Of a stretch of 64,000 nt of DNA, positions 1-9,223 are shown one piece after another. The stretch is taken from assembly GCF_005434965.1 (NCBI RefSeq), contig NZ_SKCI01000001.1, positions 381,370-445,369 of the forward strand, given 5' to 3'. Each line of letters opens with the position of its first letter. The stretch's first letter is position 1. The notes beneath the pieces were generated by a model. It saw nothing but the letters and a program-made list of their open reading frames with translations. It made no database searches and was not told the origin of the DNA. The stretch comes from Marimonas lutisalis (GTDB lineage Bacteria > Pseudomonadota > Alphaproteobacteria > Rhodobacterales > Rhodobacteraceae). Position numbers and translations under genes: made by a program.

Positions 1-794
1 TGGGCGCCGCGGCGCTGGCCGGCACGTCCTTTCCGATCGACCGCGAGATGACGGCAAAGGCGTTGGGCTTTGACCGGCCGGCGGCCAATTCGCTCGATGC
101 GGTCAGCGACCGGGATTTCGCGCTGGAATTCCTGGCGGCAAGCAGCATCTGTGCGATGCATCTGAGCCGCTTCGCCGAAGAGCTGGTGATCTGGTCCAGC
201 GCCCAGTTCCGCTTTGTCACGCTGTCGGATCGGTTCTCGACCGGCTCGTCGATCATGCCGCAGAAGAAGAACCCCGATGCCGCCGAACTGATCCGGGCCA
301 AGATCGGCCGCATCTTCGGGGCCAACGTGGCCCTGATGACGGTGATGAAGGGGCTGCCGCTGGCCTATTCCAAGGACATGCAGGAAGACAAGGAACAGGT
401 GTTCGACGCCGCCGACAACCTGATGCTGGCGCTGGCGGCGATGGAGGGCATGGTGCGCGACATGTCGGCCAACCGTGAAAGCCTTGAAGCCGCGGCCGGC
501 AGCGGGTTTTCAACCGCGACAGACCTGGCCGACTGGCTGGTGCGGACATTGAACATGCCCTTCCGCGACGCGCATCACGTGACCGGCAGCCTGGTCGCGA
601 TGGCGGAATCCCGCGGGTGCGATTTGCCTGACCTGAGCCTTGAGGATATGCAATCGGTGCATGGCGCGATCACCGGCGACGTGTTCGGTGTGCTGGGCGT
701 GCAGAACTCGGTGGCGTCGCGCACTTCGTATGGCGGCACGGCGCCGCTGCGGGTGCGTGAACAGATCGCGCGCTGGAAAGAGGTGCTGAAATGA
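1..794 (+). CDS. argH: Argininosuccinate lyase, 3' part (cut by window edge)
   Basis: Last step of arginine biosynthesis: splits argininosuccinate into arginine and fumarate in the cytosol. The reading frame is open from base 3 and runs to TGA at 792-794, so the N-terminal part (roughly 200 residues of a ~465-residue family) lies outside the window. The fumarase/aspartase superfamily signature [11 protein letters not shown] is at 243-275; its Ser loop carries the catalytic serine. The C-terminal region (AHHVTGSLV and following) matches the ArgH C-terminal domain. The stop overlaps the ATG of a small lipoprotein gene by 4 bases (ATGA), so the two are probably translationally coupled. Confidence 0.96.
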   Translation, partial: GAAALAGTSFPIDREMTAKALGFDRPAANSLDAVSDRDFALEFLAASSICAMHLSRFAEELVIWSSAQFRFVTLSDRFSTGSSIMPQKKNPDAAELIRAKIGRIFGANVALMTVMKGLPLAYSKDMQEDKEQVFDAADNLMLALAAMEGMVRDMSANRESLEAAAGSGFSTATDLADWLVRTLNMPFRDAHHVTGSLVAMAESRGCDLPDLSLEDMQSVHGAITGDVFGVLGVQNSVASRTSYGGTAPLRVREQIARWKEVLK

Positions 795-958
795 GAGCGA
801 TTGCAGGTCTTATGCTGATGGCGCTGGTTGCGGCATGCGGTGCGGATGGGGAACCCGAGGCCCCTGAGGAAGGTGGCGGCAAGACTTCGGTCAAGGTGTC
901 GGGCAGCGCCACCTTCGGGGCCGTGCGCGGGCCGGCCGGTATGGGCGTAAAGCCCTGA
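791..958 (+). CDS. Small lipoprotein (55 aa) between argH and lysA
   Basis: A 55-residue protein with a short hydrophobic signal (residues 1-15) and a lipobox LVAAC with Cys16 as the predicted lipidated residue. The mature part is about 40 residues, Glu/Gly-rich and then [17 protein letters not shown], with no recognisable domain. ATG overlaps the argH stop as ATGA, and lysA begins 100 bases downstream. In my recollection, tiny lipoproteins sit at this place in other Rhodobacterales, often annotated as argininosuccinate lyase-associated or hypothetical. Function unknown; real coding is supported by the lipobox, the coupling and the position. Confidence 0.75.
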   Translation: MRAIAGLMLMALVAACGADGEPEAPEEGGGKTSVKVSGSATFGAVRGPAGMGVKP

Positions 959-1058
959 GCCGCACGGCACGCAGGGAATTTTTCACAAGTTGAGGCAAGG
1001 GCGCTTTTCTTGGGCGCGCGGTTTGGCTATGTCGCGGGTCGGATGAAAGGGGCCGCGC

Positions 1059-2324
1059 ATGGATCATTTCCTGTATCGCAACGGTGAGCTTTACGCCGAG
1101 GACGTCGCCATCGCCGAGATCGCGGCCGAGGTCGGCACGCCGTTCTATTGCTATTCGGCAGCGACGCTTGAGCGCCATTACCGCCTTTTCGACGAGGCGC
1201 TGGAAGGCACTGAACACCTGGTCTGCTACGCGATGAAGGCGGCAAGCAACCTGGCCATCGTCAAGCTGCTGGGCGGCCTGGGCGCAGGCATGGACGTGGT
1301 TTCGGGCGGGGAATACGCCCGCGCCCGCGCCGCCGGCGTGCCGGGCGAGCGGATCGTCTTTTCCGGCGTCGGCAAGACGCGCGCGGAAATGCGCACGGCA
1401 CTGGAGGGCGGCATCCGCCAGTTCAACGTGGAAAGCGAACCCGAGATGGAAGCGCTGAACGCGGTGGCACTGGAGCTGGGGGTGAAGGCGCCGATCGCCG
1501 TGCGGGTGAATCCGGACGTGGACGCCAAAACCCATGCCAAGATCGCCACGGGCAAAAGCGAGAACAAGTTCGGTATCCCGATCGCCCGCGCGCGTGAGGT
1601 TTACCGCCAGGCCGCCGCGATGGAGGGGCTGGAGGTTGTCGGCATCGACGTGCATATCGGCAGCCAGCTGACCGACCTGGAGCCGTTCCGGCAGGCCTAC
1701 CAGAAGGTGGCCGAGCTGACCGACGCGCTGCGCGCCGACGGGCACGACATCCGCCGGCTGGATCTGGGCGGGGGGCTGGGCATTCCCTATACCCGCTCGA
1801 ACGAAGTGCCGCCGCTGCCCAGCGATTACGGCGCGCTGATCAGGGAAACCGTGGGGCACCTGGGCTGCGAGATCGAGATCGAGCCGGGCCGCCTGGTGGC
1901 CGGGAATGCCGGTATCCTGGTGGCCGGGGTGATCTATGTGAAATCGGGTGAAGGGCGCGATTTCCTGATCCTCGATGCCGCGATGAACGATCTCATCCGC
2001 CCGGCGATGTATGACGCGCATCACGATATCGTGCCGGTCAAGGAACCCCATGCGGGCGCCGAAGGTGCGCGATACGATATCGTCGGCCCGGTCTGCGAAA
2101 CCGGCGATACCTTCGCGCGCGGCCGCGACATGGCGGCGGTCGAGGCGGGGGACATGGTGGCGTTTCGCAGCGCGGGCGCCTATGGCGCGGTGATGGCCAG
2201 CGAATACAATTCCCGCCCCCTGATCCCCGAGGTGCTGGTGCGGGGCGATCAATTCGCCGTCATCCGGGCCAGACCCACCTTGGAGGAAATGCTGAATCGC
2301 GATAGCATCCCGGCATGGCTGTAA
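1059..2324 (+). CDS. lysA: Diaminopimelate decarboxylase
   Basis: Decarboxylates meso-diaminopimelate to L-lysine, the last step of lysine biosynthesis; PLP-dependent, fold type III, cytosolic. The 421 residues match the family's normal length. CYAMKAASN carries the PLP lysine (Lys60), HIGSQLTD is the conserved barrel motif, DLGGGLGI is the glycine-rich phosphate-binding loop, EPGR contacts the cofactor phosphate and CETGDTFARGR holds the active-site Cys contributed across the dimer. ATG at 1059 is preceded by a GAAAGGGG ribosome site. It is likely co-transcribed with argH and the lipoprotein. Confidence 0.97.
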   Translation: MDHFLYRNGELYAEDVAIAEIAAEVGTPFYCYSAATLERHYRLFDEALEGTEHLVCYAMKAASNLAIVKLLGGLGAGMDVVSGGEYARARAAGVPGERIVFSGVGKTRAEMRTALEGGIRQFNVESEPEMEALNAVALELGVKAPIAVRVNPDVDAKTHAKIATGKSENKFGIPIARAREVYRQAAAMEGLEVVGIDVHIGSQLTDLEPFRQAYQKVAELTDALRADGHDIRRLDLGGGLGIPYTRSNEVPPLPSDYGALIRETVGHLGCEIEIEPGRLVAGNAGILVAGVIYVKSGEGRDFLILDAAMNDLIRPAMYDAHHDIVPVKEPHAGAEGARYDIVGPVCETGDTFARGRDMAAVEAGDMVAFRSAGAYGAVMASEYNSRPLIPEVLVRGDQFAVIRARPTLEEMLNRDSIPAWL

Positions 2325-2469
2325 CCCTGCAGCCCGCCTGCCTAGGAGCCCCGCTATCGCGACGTCGCCCCGAAATGCCGATCTGAAAGGCCTGCGCTGG
2401 CCGCTGGGCCTGACCCATGCCGGCCTGCTGGCCGAGCGTGCGACGCGCGCGTTCTGGCCGTTCTGGTCG

Positions 2470-4992
2470 GTGGTGATGCTGGCGCTGGGCCTTCTGATGC
2501 TGGGTCTGCAGGATCTGGTCGCGGTTGAGACCGTCTGGGCGGTCGGCGCGGCGCTGGTCCTGGCGGCGTTGTTTTTCCTGATCCGCGGCGCGCTGCGCTT
2601 TCGCTGGCCCCACCGGGACGAGGCGCTGGCGCGGCTGGATGCCACCATGGAAGGGCGTCCGATCCAGACCATGCTGGATTCCCAGGCCATCGGCGCGGGC
2701 GACGAGGCCTCGCGCGCGGTTTGGGCCGCGCACCAGGCGCGGATGCGCGCACGTGCCGCCCAGGCGCGGGCACCGGCGCCCGATCTGCGGGTGTCGCGGC
2801 GCGATCCGTTTGGCCTGCGCTACATGGCGATGCTGGTTCTCTTGGTGGCGCTGCTTTTCGGCTCGCTCTGGCGGGTGGGCAGCGTAGGCGGCATGGCGCC
2901 GGGCGCGGGAGCCGCACAAGCTGCCGCAGGTCCGTCTTGGGAAGGCTGGGTGGAACCGCCCGCCTATACCGGCCTGCCGGTTCTCTATCTTAATGATTTC
3001 GACGAAGGCGAGTTGCGCGCCCCGCAAGGCAGCCGGGTGACATTGCGCCTTTACGGCGAGGCCGGGGCCTTGCGCGTGACCGAGGAGGTTTCAAACCGGC
3101 CAGTGGCGCCGGAAAATCCATCCGAACCGGTGCAGGATTTCACGCTGGCGCAATCGGGCCGCCTGGCCATCGAAGGCGAGGGAGGGCGTGCCTGGGAGGT
3201 CGCCCTGATCCCCGATGCCGCGCCCGAGATCGAGGCGACCGGGCCGGCGGAAACCAGCGCCATCGGGGCCTTCACCATGCCCTTTGCCGCACGCGACGAT
3301 TACGAGGTGATCGCCGGGCGGGCACGGATCACTCTGGATATGGCCCGGCTGGACCGCCGCTATGGCCTGGCGGCCAAGCCCGAGCCGCGCGCGGCGATCG
3401 AGGTTGACCTGCCGATGCCGGTGGCGCGTGGGCGCGAGGATTTCGAGGAAGTGCTGATTGAGGATTTTAGTGAGCACGCTTGGGCCAACATGCCGGTGAA
3501 GATCGAACTGATCGCCGAGGACGCGGCGGGCAATACCGGCACCAGCCCGGTGATCGAAACCGAGCTGGCGGCGCGGCATTTCTTCGATCCGATGGCAGCG
3601 GCGGTGATCGAGATGCGCCGCGACCTGCTGTGGACGCGTGACAATGCGGGCCGCGTGGCGCAGGTGCTGCGCGCGGTGTCCTACCAGCCCGAAGAGGGGC
3701 TTTTCGACCACGAGACCGATTACCTGCGGCTGCGCTTCATCCTGCGGCGGATCGAGGCAACGGCGGCCTATGGCATGAGTGACGAGGCCCAGGCCGAGAT
3801 CGCCGAGGCGCTGTGGGACCTGGCCCTGAAGCTGGAAGAGGGCACGCTGGCCGATGCGCTGGAGCGGATGCGACAGGCGCAGGAGCGGCTGAGCGAGGCG
3901 ATGAAGAACGGCGCCTCGGATGCCGAGATTGCCCGGTTGATGGATGAGTTGCGCGACGCCACGCGCGATTACATGGAACAGCTGCAGCGCGAGTTTGCCC
4001 AGCAGAACCAGGGCGACGGCACCGACCGGCCCGACCAGGGCCAGCCTGACGAGAACACCATGATGATGACGCAGGACGACCTGCAGCGCATGATGGATCG
4101 CATCCAGGAGCTGATGGAGCAGGGCCGCATGGCCGAGGCCCAGCAGGCGCTAGAGGAATTCCAGCGGATGATGGAAAACATGCGCGTGACGCAGGGCCAG
4201 GGCGGGCAGGGCCAGTCGCCGGGACAGCAGGCGATGGAGGGGCTGGCCGATACGCTGCGCCAGCAGCAGGGGCTGAGCGATCAGGCCTTCCGCGACCTGC
4301 AGGAACAGTTCAACCCCGGCGCCAATGCCGGCGAAAGCCAGGGTAACGAAGGCCGCTCGGGCGGGCAGGGGCGCGGGCAGAGCCACGAAGGCCAGGGCCA
4401 GGGGCAGGGCGAAGGCCAGGCCGGTGAGCCTGGGCAGGGCCAGGGCCAGCAGAGCGGGCCGCGCCCGGGCCAGAGCGGCGAGCCACAGGATCTGGGCCAG
4501 TCGCTGGCCGAGCGCCAGAACCAGCTGCGCCGCCAGCTGGAACAGCAGCGCGGCGCGCTGCCCGGCGCGGGCACCCCGGGCGGTGATGCCGCGCGTGAGG
4601 CACTGGACCGCGCCGGGCGCGCCATGGATGGCGCCGAAGAGGCGCTGCGCCAAGATGATCTTGCCGAGGCGATCGACCGTCAGGCCGAGGCAATCGAGAA
4701 CCTGCGCGAAGGCATGCGTGAACTGGGCGAACAGATGGCGCAGGAACAGCGCCAGAACCAGCAGGGCCAGCAGCAGGGCCAGAACCCCGACGCGCTGGCC
4801 GGGCGCAACCGGGCCGACCCGCTGGGGCGCAACCAGCGCGGCACGCCGGGCGTGGAAAACGAAATGTTGCAGGGCGAAGATGTCTACCGCCGTGCCCGTG
4901 ACCTGCTGGACGAGATCCGCCGCCGCTCGGGCGATGCGGAACGGCCCGCGATCGAACTCGATTACCTGAAGCGGTTGCTGGACCGGTTCTGA
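2470..4992 (+). CDS. DUF4175 / TIGR02302 family membrane protein
   Basis: Large alphaproteobacterial protein of unknown function. From the GTG at 2470 it has 840 residues. It contains two N-terminal membrane segments (about residues 1-35 and 118-138), a long periplasmic-type domain, and a Gln/Gly-rich low-complexity coil (about residues 510-790, repeats such as GQGQG, QQGQ) before a conserved end EDVYRRARDLLDEIRRRS. The start is uncertain: the frame stays open upstream to the stop at 2293, and 2386-2469 encodes LKGLRWPL, HAGLLAERATRAFWPF and so on, which resembles the conserved N-terminus of this family. That stretch has no ATG, GTG or TTG, only CTG (2338, 2386) and rarer codons. Downstream of lysA by 145 bases on this start. 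Confidence 0.85.
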   Translation: MVMLALGLLMLGLQDLVAVETVWAVGAALVLAALFFLIRGALRFRWPHRDEALARLDATMEGRPIQTMLDSQAIGAGDEASRAVWAAHQARMRARAAQARAPAPDLRVSRRDPFGLRYMAMLVLLVALLFGSLWRVGSVGGMAPGAGAAQAAAGPSWEGWVEPPAYTGLPVLYLNDFDEGELRAPQGSRVTLRLYGEAGALRVTEEVSNRPVAPENPSEPVQDFTLAQSGRLAIEGEGGRAWEVALIPDAAPEIEATGPAETSAIGAFTMPFAARDDYEVIAGRARITLDMARLDRRYGLAAKPEPRAAIEVDLPMPVARGREDFEEVLIEDFSEHAWANMPVKIELIAEDAAGNTGTSPVIETELAARHFFDPMAAAVIEMRRDLLWTRDNAGRVAQVLRAVSYQPEEGLFDHETDYLRLRFILRRIEATAAYGMSDEAQAEIAEALWDLALKLEEGTLADALERMRQAQERLSEAMKNGASDAEIARLMDELRDATRDYMEQLQREFAQQNQGDGTDRPDQGQPDENTMMMTQDDLQRMMDRIQELMEQGRMAEAQQALEEFQRMMENMRVTQGQGGQGQSPGQQAMEGLADTLRQQQGLSDQAFRDLQEQFNPGANAGESQGNEGRSGGQGRGQSHEGQGQGQGEGQAGEPGQGQGQQSGPRPGQSGEPQDLGQSLAERQNQLRRQLEQQRGALPGAGTPGGDAAREALDRAGRAMDGAEEALRQDDLAEAIDRQAEAIENLREGMRELGEQMAQEQRQNQQGQQQGQNPDALAGRNRADPLGRNQRGTPGVENEMLQGEDVYRRARDLLDEIRRRSGDAERPAIELDYLKRLLDRF

Positions 4993-5039
4993 AGCGGCTC
5001 ACCCGGCAATTTTCGGATCGATCCGCGAGGCACCGGGGA

Positions 5040-6122
5040 TCAGCTTCCGCTGGTGGCGCCTTCGGTGGGTTGTGCCGGGGCATCGCCCGCAGGCGCCTCG
5101 GAGGTCATGCCATCAAGCCATTGCAGCAGCCCGGCGATCTGGCCGTCCAGCCACAGGCGGGCGCGGTTGACCATGTCGATATAGGCATCAAGCGTCGGTT
5201 TCAGCTGCGGCACCATCTCCGCGATGCGCGGCGCGAAGACATAGACCGCCAGCAAGAGCGCGACGATCAGCAGGATAAAGGCAAACCCGCGCGAAAAGCC
5301 CGATTTCTGCGGTGCCGGAGCGGCGGGGCTTTCCTCGTCAGTCTCGGGGATTGGCTGGCGCTCGGATTCCTTGCGCAGGGTCGAGTTGATTTCCTCGATA
5401 TCGGGCAGCAGGTCGCGGCGCGAGTTGTTCGCACCCAGCTGTGACAACCCGGCTGCGGCCAGGGCCTCCTTTTCCGACAGGCCACGCATCCGCGCCATGC
5501 GCAGGCGGGCCTCACGCTCTCGGCGGCTGGCCTCGTCCGAGGGTTCATCGAGCCCGAGATCGGGCTGGGTTTCCAGTCCGCCGGCACCTTCGGTGGCGCG
5601 GGCTTCGCGTTCGCGCTCGGCTTCCTCGCGCAGAACGTCGCGCAGCTCGGGGTCGAGAGGGCGCGGCTGCGGCTCGGGGTGCTGTTCCTCGGCGGTGGCT
5701 TCTTCTTCGTCCCACTCGGCGGTTTCGGCTTCGTCCCAGGTTTCGGTTTCGGGCAGCCAGTCCTCGGTATCCTCGGCCCAGGGTTCGTCTTCCACCTCGG
5801 CTATGTCTTCCGCTTCGGGCTCGGGTTCCGGTTCCGGTGCGGGTACTGGTTCGTACTCGGGTTCTGGTTCCGGTGCGGGTTCCTGTTCGTACTCGGGTGC
5901 CGGCCCCGGTTCCGCTTCCTCGCCGAAGCCGGTGTCGTCTTCCTCCCAATGCGCCTCGTCAAGCGGCTGGCCGAGATCCTCGGCCAGGTCCTGATCCTGG
6001 CTGGGGTGCTTCTGGAACCAGGTATCGCCGCAATTCGAGCATTGCACGTCGCGTCCCGTTTCCGGGATCACGTCGTCGGGCACCTCATACTGTGCCCCGC
6101 AATTCGGGCAGATCAACCGCAT
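5040..6122 (-). CDS. MJ0042-type zinc-ribbon protein with acidic repeat and one membrane segment
   Basis: Probable single-pass membrane protein of unknown role. The N-terminus (residues 1-40) is a zinc ribbon with Cys5, Cys8, Cys28 and Cys31 (LICPNCG and CSNCGDTW), the zinc_ribbon_5/MJ0042 pattern. Residues 60-150 are extremely acidic with Glu-Pro repeats (APEPEPEPEAED), encoded by imperfect tandem DNA repeats around 5810-5920. A charged helical region follows, then one hydrophobic segment (FAFILLIVALLLAVYVFAP) and a short C-terminal tail. ATG at 6122 follows an AGGTGA ribosome site. It is transcribed away from ftsE, with a 183-base shared upstream region. Confidence 0.85.
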   Translation of the reverse strand: MRLICPNCGAQYEVPDDVIPETGRDVQCSNCGDTWFQKHPSQDQDLAEDLGQPLDEAHWEEDDTGFGEEAEPGPAPEYEQEPAPEPEPEYEPVPAPEPEPEPEAEDIAEVEDEPWAEDTEDWLPETETWDEAETAEWDEEEATAEEQHPEPQPRPLDPELRDVLREEAEREREARATEGAGGLETQPDLGLDEPSDEASRREREARLRMARMRGLSEKEALAAAGLSQLGANNSRRDLLPDIEEINSTLRKESERQPIPETDEESPAAPAPQKSGFSRGFAFILLIVALLLAVYVFAPRIAEMVPQLKPTLDAYIDMVNRARLWLDGQIAGLLQWLDGMTSEAPAGDAPAQPTEGATSGS

Positions 6123-6305
6123 ATCTCACCTGTCGCCGATTTTCGGCTTATGCCTCATCCATTACCACATCTTGTAAACTTTCGCGCGGAAAACGCAAAG
6201 AAAATGCGCCATCCGTGCCAATTTCGCACCGCGAGGCGGATTGAAAGTGCCGCGCGGCTGGGGCAAAAGGGGGCCGACAGGGCGCGTGGGATAGGGGCGG
6301 TAATC

Positions 6306-6983
6306 GTGATCGAGCTGGACAACGTGGCCTACAGCTATGGCGGCGGAGAACTGTTGAGCGGTATAACGTTCGACATGCAGCCCGGTTCGTTCCATTTCCT
6401 GACCGGGCCGTCGGGTTCGGGCAAGACGACTTTCCTGAAGCTTTGTTATGGTGCACTTGTTCCCACGGCGGGACATGTGCGGCTGTTCGATCGGGATGTG
6501 CGCGGCATGACCCGCGATGACATCGCTATGGCGCGGCGGCGCGTCGGGGTGGTGCACCAGGACGTGCAGTTTCTCGATCACCTGCCGGTGGCCGACAACG
6601 TCGCTCTGCCGCTGACCGTGTCGGGCCGCACGAAGATAGACGAGCTGGCCAACCTCAAAGAATTGCTGAGCTGGGTGGGGCTTAAGTCGCGCGCCGACGC
6701 GCTGCCGCCCGAGCTGTCGGGGGGCGAACGCCAGCGCGCGGCGCTGGCCCGCGCGGTGATCATGTCGCCCGACGTGATCCTGGCGGACGAACCCACCGGT
6801 AATGTCGATTGGGAGATGTCACAACGGCTGCTGCGTCTGCTGGTCGAGCTGAACAAGATGGGTAAGACAATCATGATCGCCACGCATGATCTCGCGCTGA
6901 TCCGGGCGGCGAAAACCCAGGTGCAGGCGCGGGTTCTGCGGATCGCCAACCGGCAGCTGCAACTGGCGGGGGCGGACCTGTGA
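6306..6983 (+). CDS. ftsE: Cell division ATP-binding protein FtsE
   Basis: ATPase of the FtsEX complex, an ABC-type machine at the division site that controls peptidoglycan hydrolases. I chose GTG at 6306 (protein begins MIELDNVAYSYGGG): this is where homology to FtsE starts, and the upstream open frame lacks family features. It has 225 residues: Walker A GPSGSGKTT (34-42), Q-loop Gln85, signature LSGGERQ (137-143), Walker B ending in Asp161-Glu162, and switch His194. Its stop overlaps the GTG start of ftsX (GTGA). Confidence 0.95.
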   Translation: MIELDNVAYSYGGGELLSGITFDMQPGSFHFLTGPSGSGKTTFLKLCYGALVPTAGHVRLFDRDVRGMTRDDIAMARRRVGVVHQDVQFLDHLPVADNVALPLTVSGRTKIDELANLKELLSWVGLKSRADALPPELSGGERQRAALARAVIMSPDVILADEPTGNVDWEMSQRLLRLLVELNKMGKTIMIATHDLALIRAAKTQVQARVLRIANRQLQLAGADL

Positions 6984-7885
6984 AGTTCACGCCGTCGGAT
7001 ATGCTGTCGATGCTGGTGGGCGACCCGCAGGCCGACCGGATGGTGCCGCCCACGGGCTTTACCGCGCGGTTGACGGTGATCACCGCCGCGATCATGGCGT
7101 TTCTGGCCGTTTTCGCGCTGGCGTTGTCGCTCGCGGCCGGCCGGCTGGCCGACCGCTGGGGCGAGGAGCTGGCGCGCTCGGCCACGTTGCGCATTTCGGC
7201 CCCGGCCGAGCAGATGGCAGACCAGACGGCCGCGGCGCTGCGCGTGCTGGAGACCACCGCCGGCGTGGCCAGTGCCCGCGCGCTGAGCGATGACGAGCAG
7301 CGCGCCCTGCTGGAGCCGTGGTTCGGGCCGGACGTGCCCGTGGACACGCTGCCGATCCCGCAGTTGATCGAGGTGATCGAGGGCGATCCGGGGTTCGATG
7401 CGCAGGGCCTGCGCCTGCGGCTTCAGGCCGAGGTGCCGGGCGCGGTGCTGGATGATCACACCCGCTGGCGGCGGCCACTGGTCGAGGCGGCCTCGCGGCT
7501 GCGGTTGCTCGGGTGGACGTCGATTGCGCTGATCTTCGCGGCAATGGCGGCGATGATCACACTGGCGGCCAACGCGGCGCTGGCGGCGAATGCGCAGGTG
7601 ATCGCGGTGCTGCGGCTGGTGGGCGCGCGCGACAGCTATATCGCGCAGGCCTTCGTGCGCCGCTATACCCTGCGCGCGCTTTCGGGTGCGGGCATCGGAA
7701 TGCTGGCGGGGCTCATCGCCGTGGCGCTGTTGCCCGCGGCTCAGGCCGAGGGCGGCTTCCTGACAGGACTGGGCTTTACCGGGCCGGGCTGGCTCTGGCC
7801 GCTGATCATCCCGCCGCTGGCGGCTGTGGTCGGCTTTGTCGCCACCCAGGCCGCGGCGCGGCGCACATTGAGGGAGCTGAGCTGA
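6980..7885 (+). CDS. ftsX: Cell division permease-like protein FtsX
   Basis: Membrane partner of FtsE; transmits ATPase state to periplasmic cell-wall hydrolases. It has 301 residues with four predicted membrane segments: one near residues 30-52, then an extracytoplasmic loop (about 55-175), then three (about 180-200, 230-255 and 270-290). The layout fits FtsX/FtsX-like permease. GTG at 6980 overlaps the ftsE stop by 4 bases, and the TGA at the end overlaps the next ATG by 1 base (TGATG), so ftsE-ftsX-acyltransferase are tightly coupled. Sequence conservation of FtsX is low, so the call leans on position next to ftsE. Confidence 0.93.
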   Translation: MKFTPSDMLSMLVGDPQADRMVPPTGFTARLTVITAAIMAFLAVFALALSLAAGRLADRWGEELARSATLRISAPAEQMADQTAAALRVLETTAGVASARALSDDEQRALLEPWFGPDVPVDTLPIPQLIEVIEGDPGFDAQGLRLRLQAEVPGAVLDDHTRWRRPLVEAASRLRLLGWTSIALIFAAMAAMITLAANAALAANAQVIAVLRLVGARDSYIAQAFVRRYTLRALSGAGIGMLAGLIAVALLPAAQAEGGFLTGLGFTGPGWLWPLIIPPLAAVVGFVATQAAARRTLRELS

Positions 7886-8637
7886 TGGTTCTGGCATGGC
7901 GCTGGATCATGTCGATCCTCTTCGTGGTGGCGAACGCGGTGATGATGCTGCTCATGGGCATCGTGTTCCTGCCCTGGGCGGCGCTGTCGCCCAATGGCGC
8001 GCTGGCGGCTTGCAAGGCCTATACCTACTGGGTGCGCTTCACCGCCTGGGCGCTGGTCGGCATCACCTGGGAGGTGCGCGGCGAGGTGCCGGATGAAGAA
8101 TGCCTGGTGGTGGCCAAGCACCAGTCGTTCCTCGATATCATCATCATCTTCCAGGCCGTCCCGCGCCCGCGTTTCATCATGAAGCGCGAATTGCTGTGGA
8201 CGCCGATCATCGGGCTCTACGCCTGGCGGCTGGGCTGCGTGCCGGTGGCGCGCGGCAAGCGCGGCGCGGCGATCAAGCGGATGATGGCCGATGTGAAATC
8301 GGGCCGCGTGGCGCCGGGGCAGCTCGTGATCTATCCGCAGGGCACACGGGTGAAGCCGGGGGAATACAGGCCGTTCAAGGTGGGTTCCTACGTTCTTTAC
8401 GACCAGCTGGCGCAGCCCTGCGTGCCGACGGCGACCAATGCGGGGCTTTTCTGGCCCAAGGGCACGATGCTGCGCAAACCGGGCCGGGCGGTGGTGGACT
8501 TCCTGCCGCGGATCGAACCGGGCCAGGGCCAGAACGATTTCATGGGCTACCTGGAATACGAGATCGAAACCGGCTCGAACGCGCTGATGAGGGAGGCCGG
8601 ATATGACGGGGAACTACCGAAAGTTGAGCAGTCTTGA
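7885..8637 (+). CDS. 1-acyl-sn-glycerol-3-phosphate acyltransferase (PlsC family)
   Basis: Transfers an acyl chain to lysophosphatidic acid, giving phosphatidic acid for membrane phospholipids. The 250-residue protein has an N-terminal membrane segment (about 8-35), the catalytic H-x4-D motif as KHQSFLD (His79 to Asp84), the FIMKREL substrate motif and YPQGTR in place of the usual FPEGTR. ATG at 7885 overlaps the ftsX stop (TGATG). The 3' end overlaps the next gene by 35 bases. The coupling of a lipid acyltransferase to ftsEX suggests shared expression with envelope growth, which is inference. Confidence 0.93.
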   Translation: MVLAWRWIMSILFVVANAVMMLLMGIVFLPWAALSPNGALAACKAYTYWVRFTAWALVGITWEVRGEVPDEECLVVAKHQSFLDIIIIFQAVPRPRFIMKRELLWTPIIGLYAWRLGCVPVARGKRGAAIKRMMADVKSGRVAPGQLVIYPQGTRVKPGEYRPFKVGSYVLYDQLAQPCVPTATNAGLFWPKGTMLRKPGRAVVDFLPRIEPGQGQNDFMGYLEYEIETGSNALMREAGYDGELPKVEQS

Positions 8638-9217
8638 AGAGCTGCACGCCCTTTACGGAGAGCCCGGTGCGCCGGCCCTGCGGAAGGTGGCGCGCCGCCT
8701 GACCCCGCTTTACCGCCAGTGGATCATGGCCTCGCGGTTCTGCATCGTCTCGACCGTGGGTCCCGAAGGCGCCGATGGCAGTCCGCGCGGCGATGACGGG
8801 CCCGTGGTGCAGGAACTCGATGACACGACGCTTCTGATGCCCGACTGGCGCGGCAACAACCGTCTGGACAGCCTGCGCAATATCGTGCGCGATGGGCGTA
8901 TTGCGCTGATGTTCATGGTGCCCGGGGAAAACACCGTGGTGCGTGTGAACGGCCGGGCCTGGCTGAGTGATGACAAAGCGCTGCGCGCGCGGTTCGAGCA
9001 GAAAGGCCGCCAGCCCGCCACGGTGATCGGGATCGAGATCGCCGAGATCTATTCGCAATGTCCCAAATCGCTGATCCGCGCGGGTCTGTGGGGGCGCGAC
9101 GACAGCGCCGATCTTCCGACGCTGGGCCAGATCCTCGCCGAGATGACCGAGGGTGACATCGCCGCACAGGAGTGGGATGCGACCTATCCGGACCGGGCGA
9201 AACAGACGCTGTGGTGA
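8603..9217 (+). CDS. Pyridoxamine 5'-phosphate oxidase-like flavin protein
   Basis: A 204-residue protein of the split-barrel FMN-binding superfamily, resembling the MSMEG_1061/TIGR04025 type of PNPOx-like proteins. Visible marks are the segment IMASRFCIVSTVGPEGADGSPRGD, the beta strand LLMPDWRGNNRLDSLRNI with the phosphate-binding RGNNR, and the strand NTVVRVNGRA. Members bind FMN or F420-like cofactors; the substrate here is unknown and it need not act on pyridoxamine phosphate. The ATG lies 35 bases inside the end of the acyltransferase gene, so translation is probably coupled. It ends 6 bases before the convergent neighbour. Confidence 0.85.
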   Translation: MTGNYRKLSSLEELHALYGEPGAPALRKVARRLTPLYRQWIMASRFCIVSTVGPEGADGSPRGDDGPVVQELDDTTLLMPDWRGNNRLDSLRNIVRDGRIALMFMVPGENTVVRVNGRAWLSDDKALRARFEQKGRQPATVIGIEIAEIYSQCPKSLIRAGLWGRDDSADLPTLGQILAEMTEGDIAAQEWDATYPDRAKQTLW

Positions 9218-9223
9218 CGGCGC

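Noticed and set aside
891-2690. A 599-codon open frame opposite lysA
   Set aside because: Arg/His-rich shadow of lysA with no protein-like domain.
5810-5920. Tandem repeat DNA in the zinc-ribbon gene as a CRISPR or mobile repeat
   Set aside because: It is codon-level repetition for Glu-Pro-rich protein, without spacers.
7078-7087. GGTGATCACC within ftsX as another operator
   Set aside because: It lies in coding sequence, lacks the T/A ends and has no partner at 21 bp.
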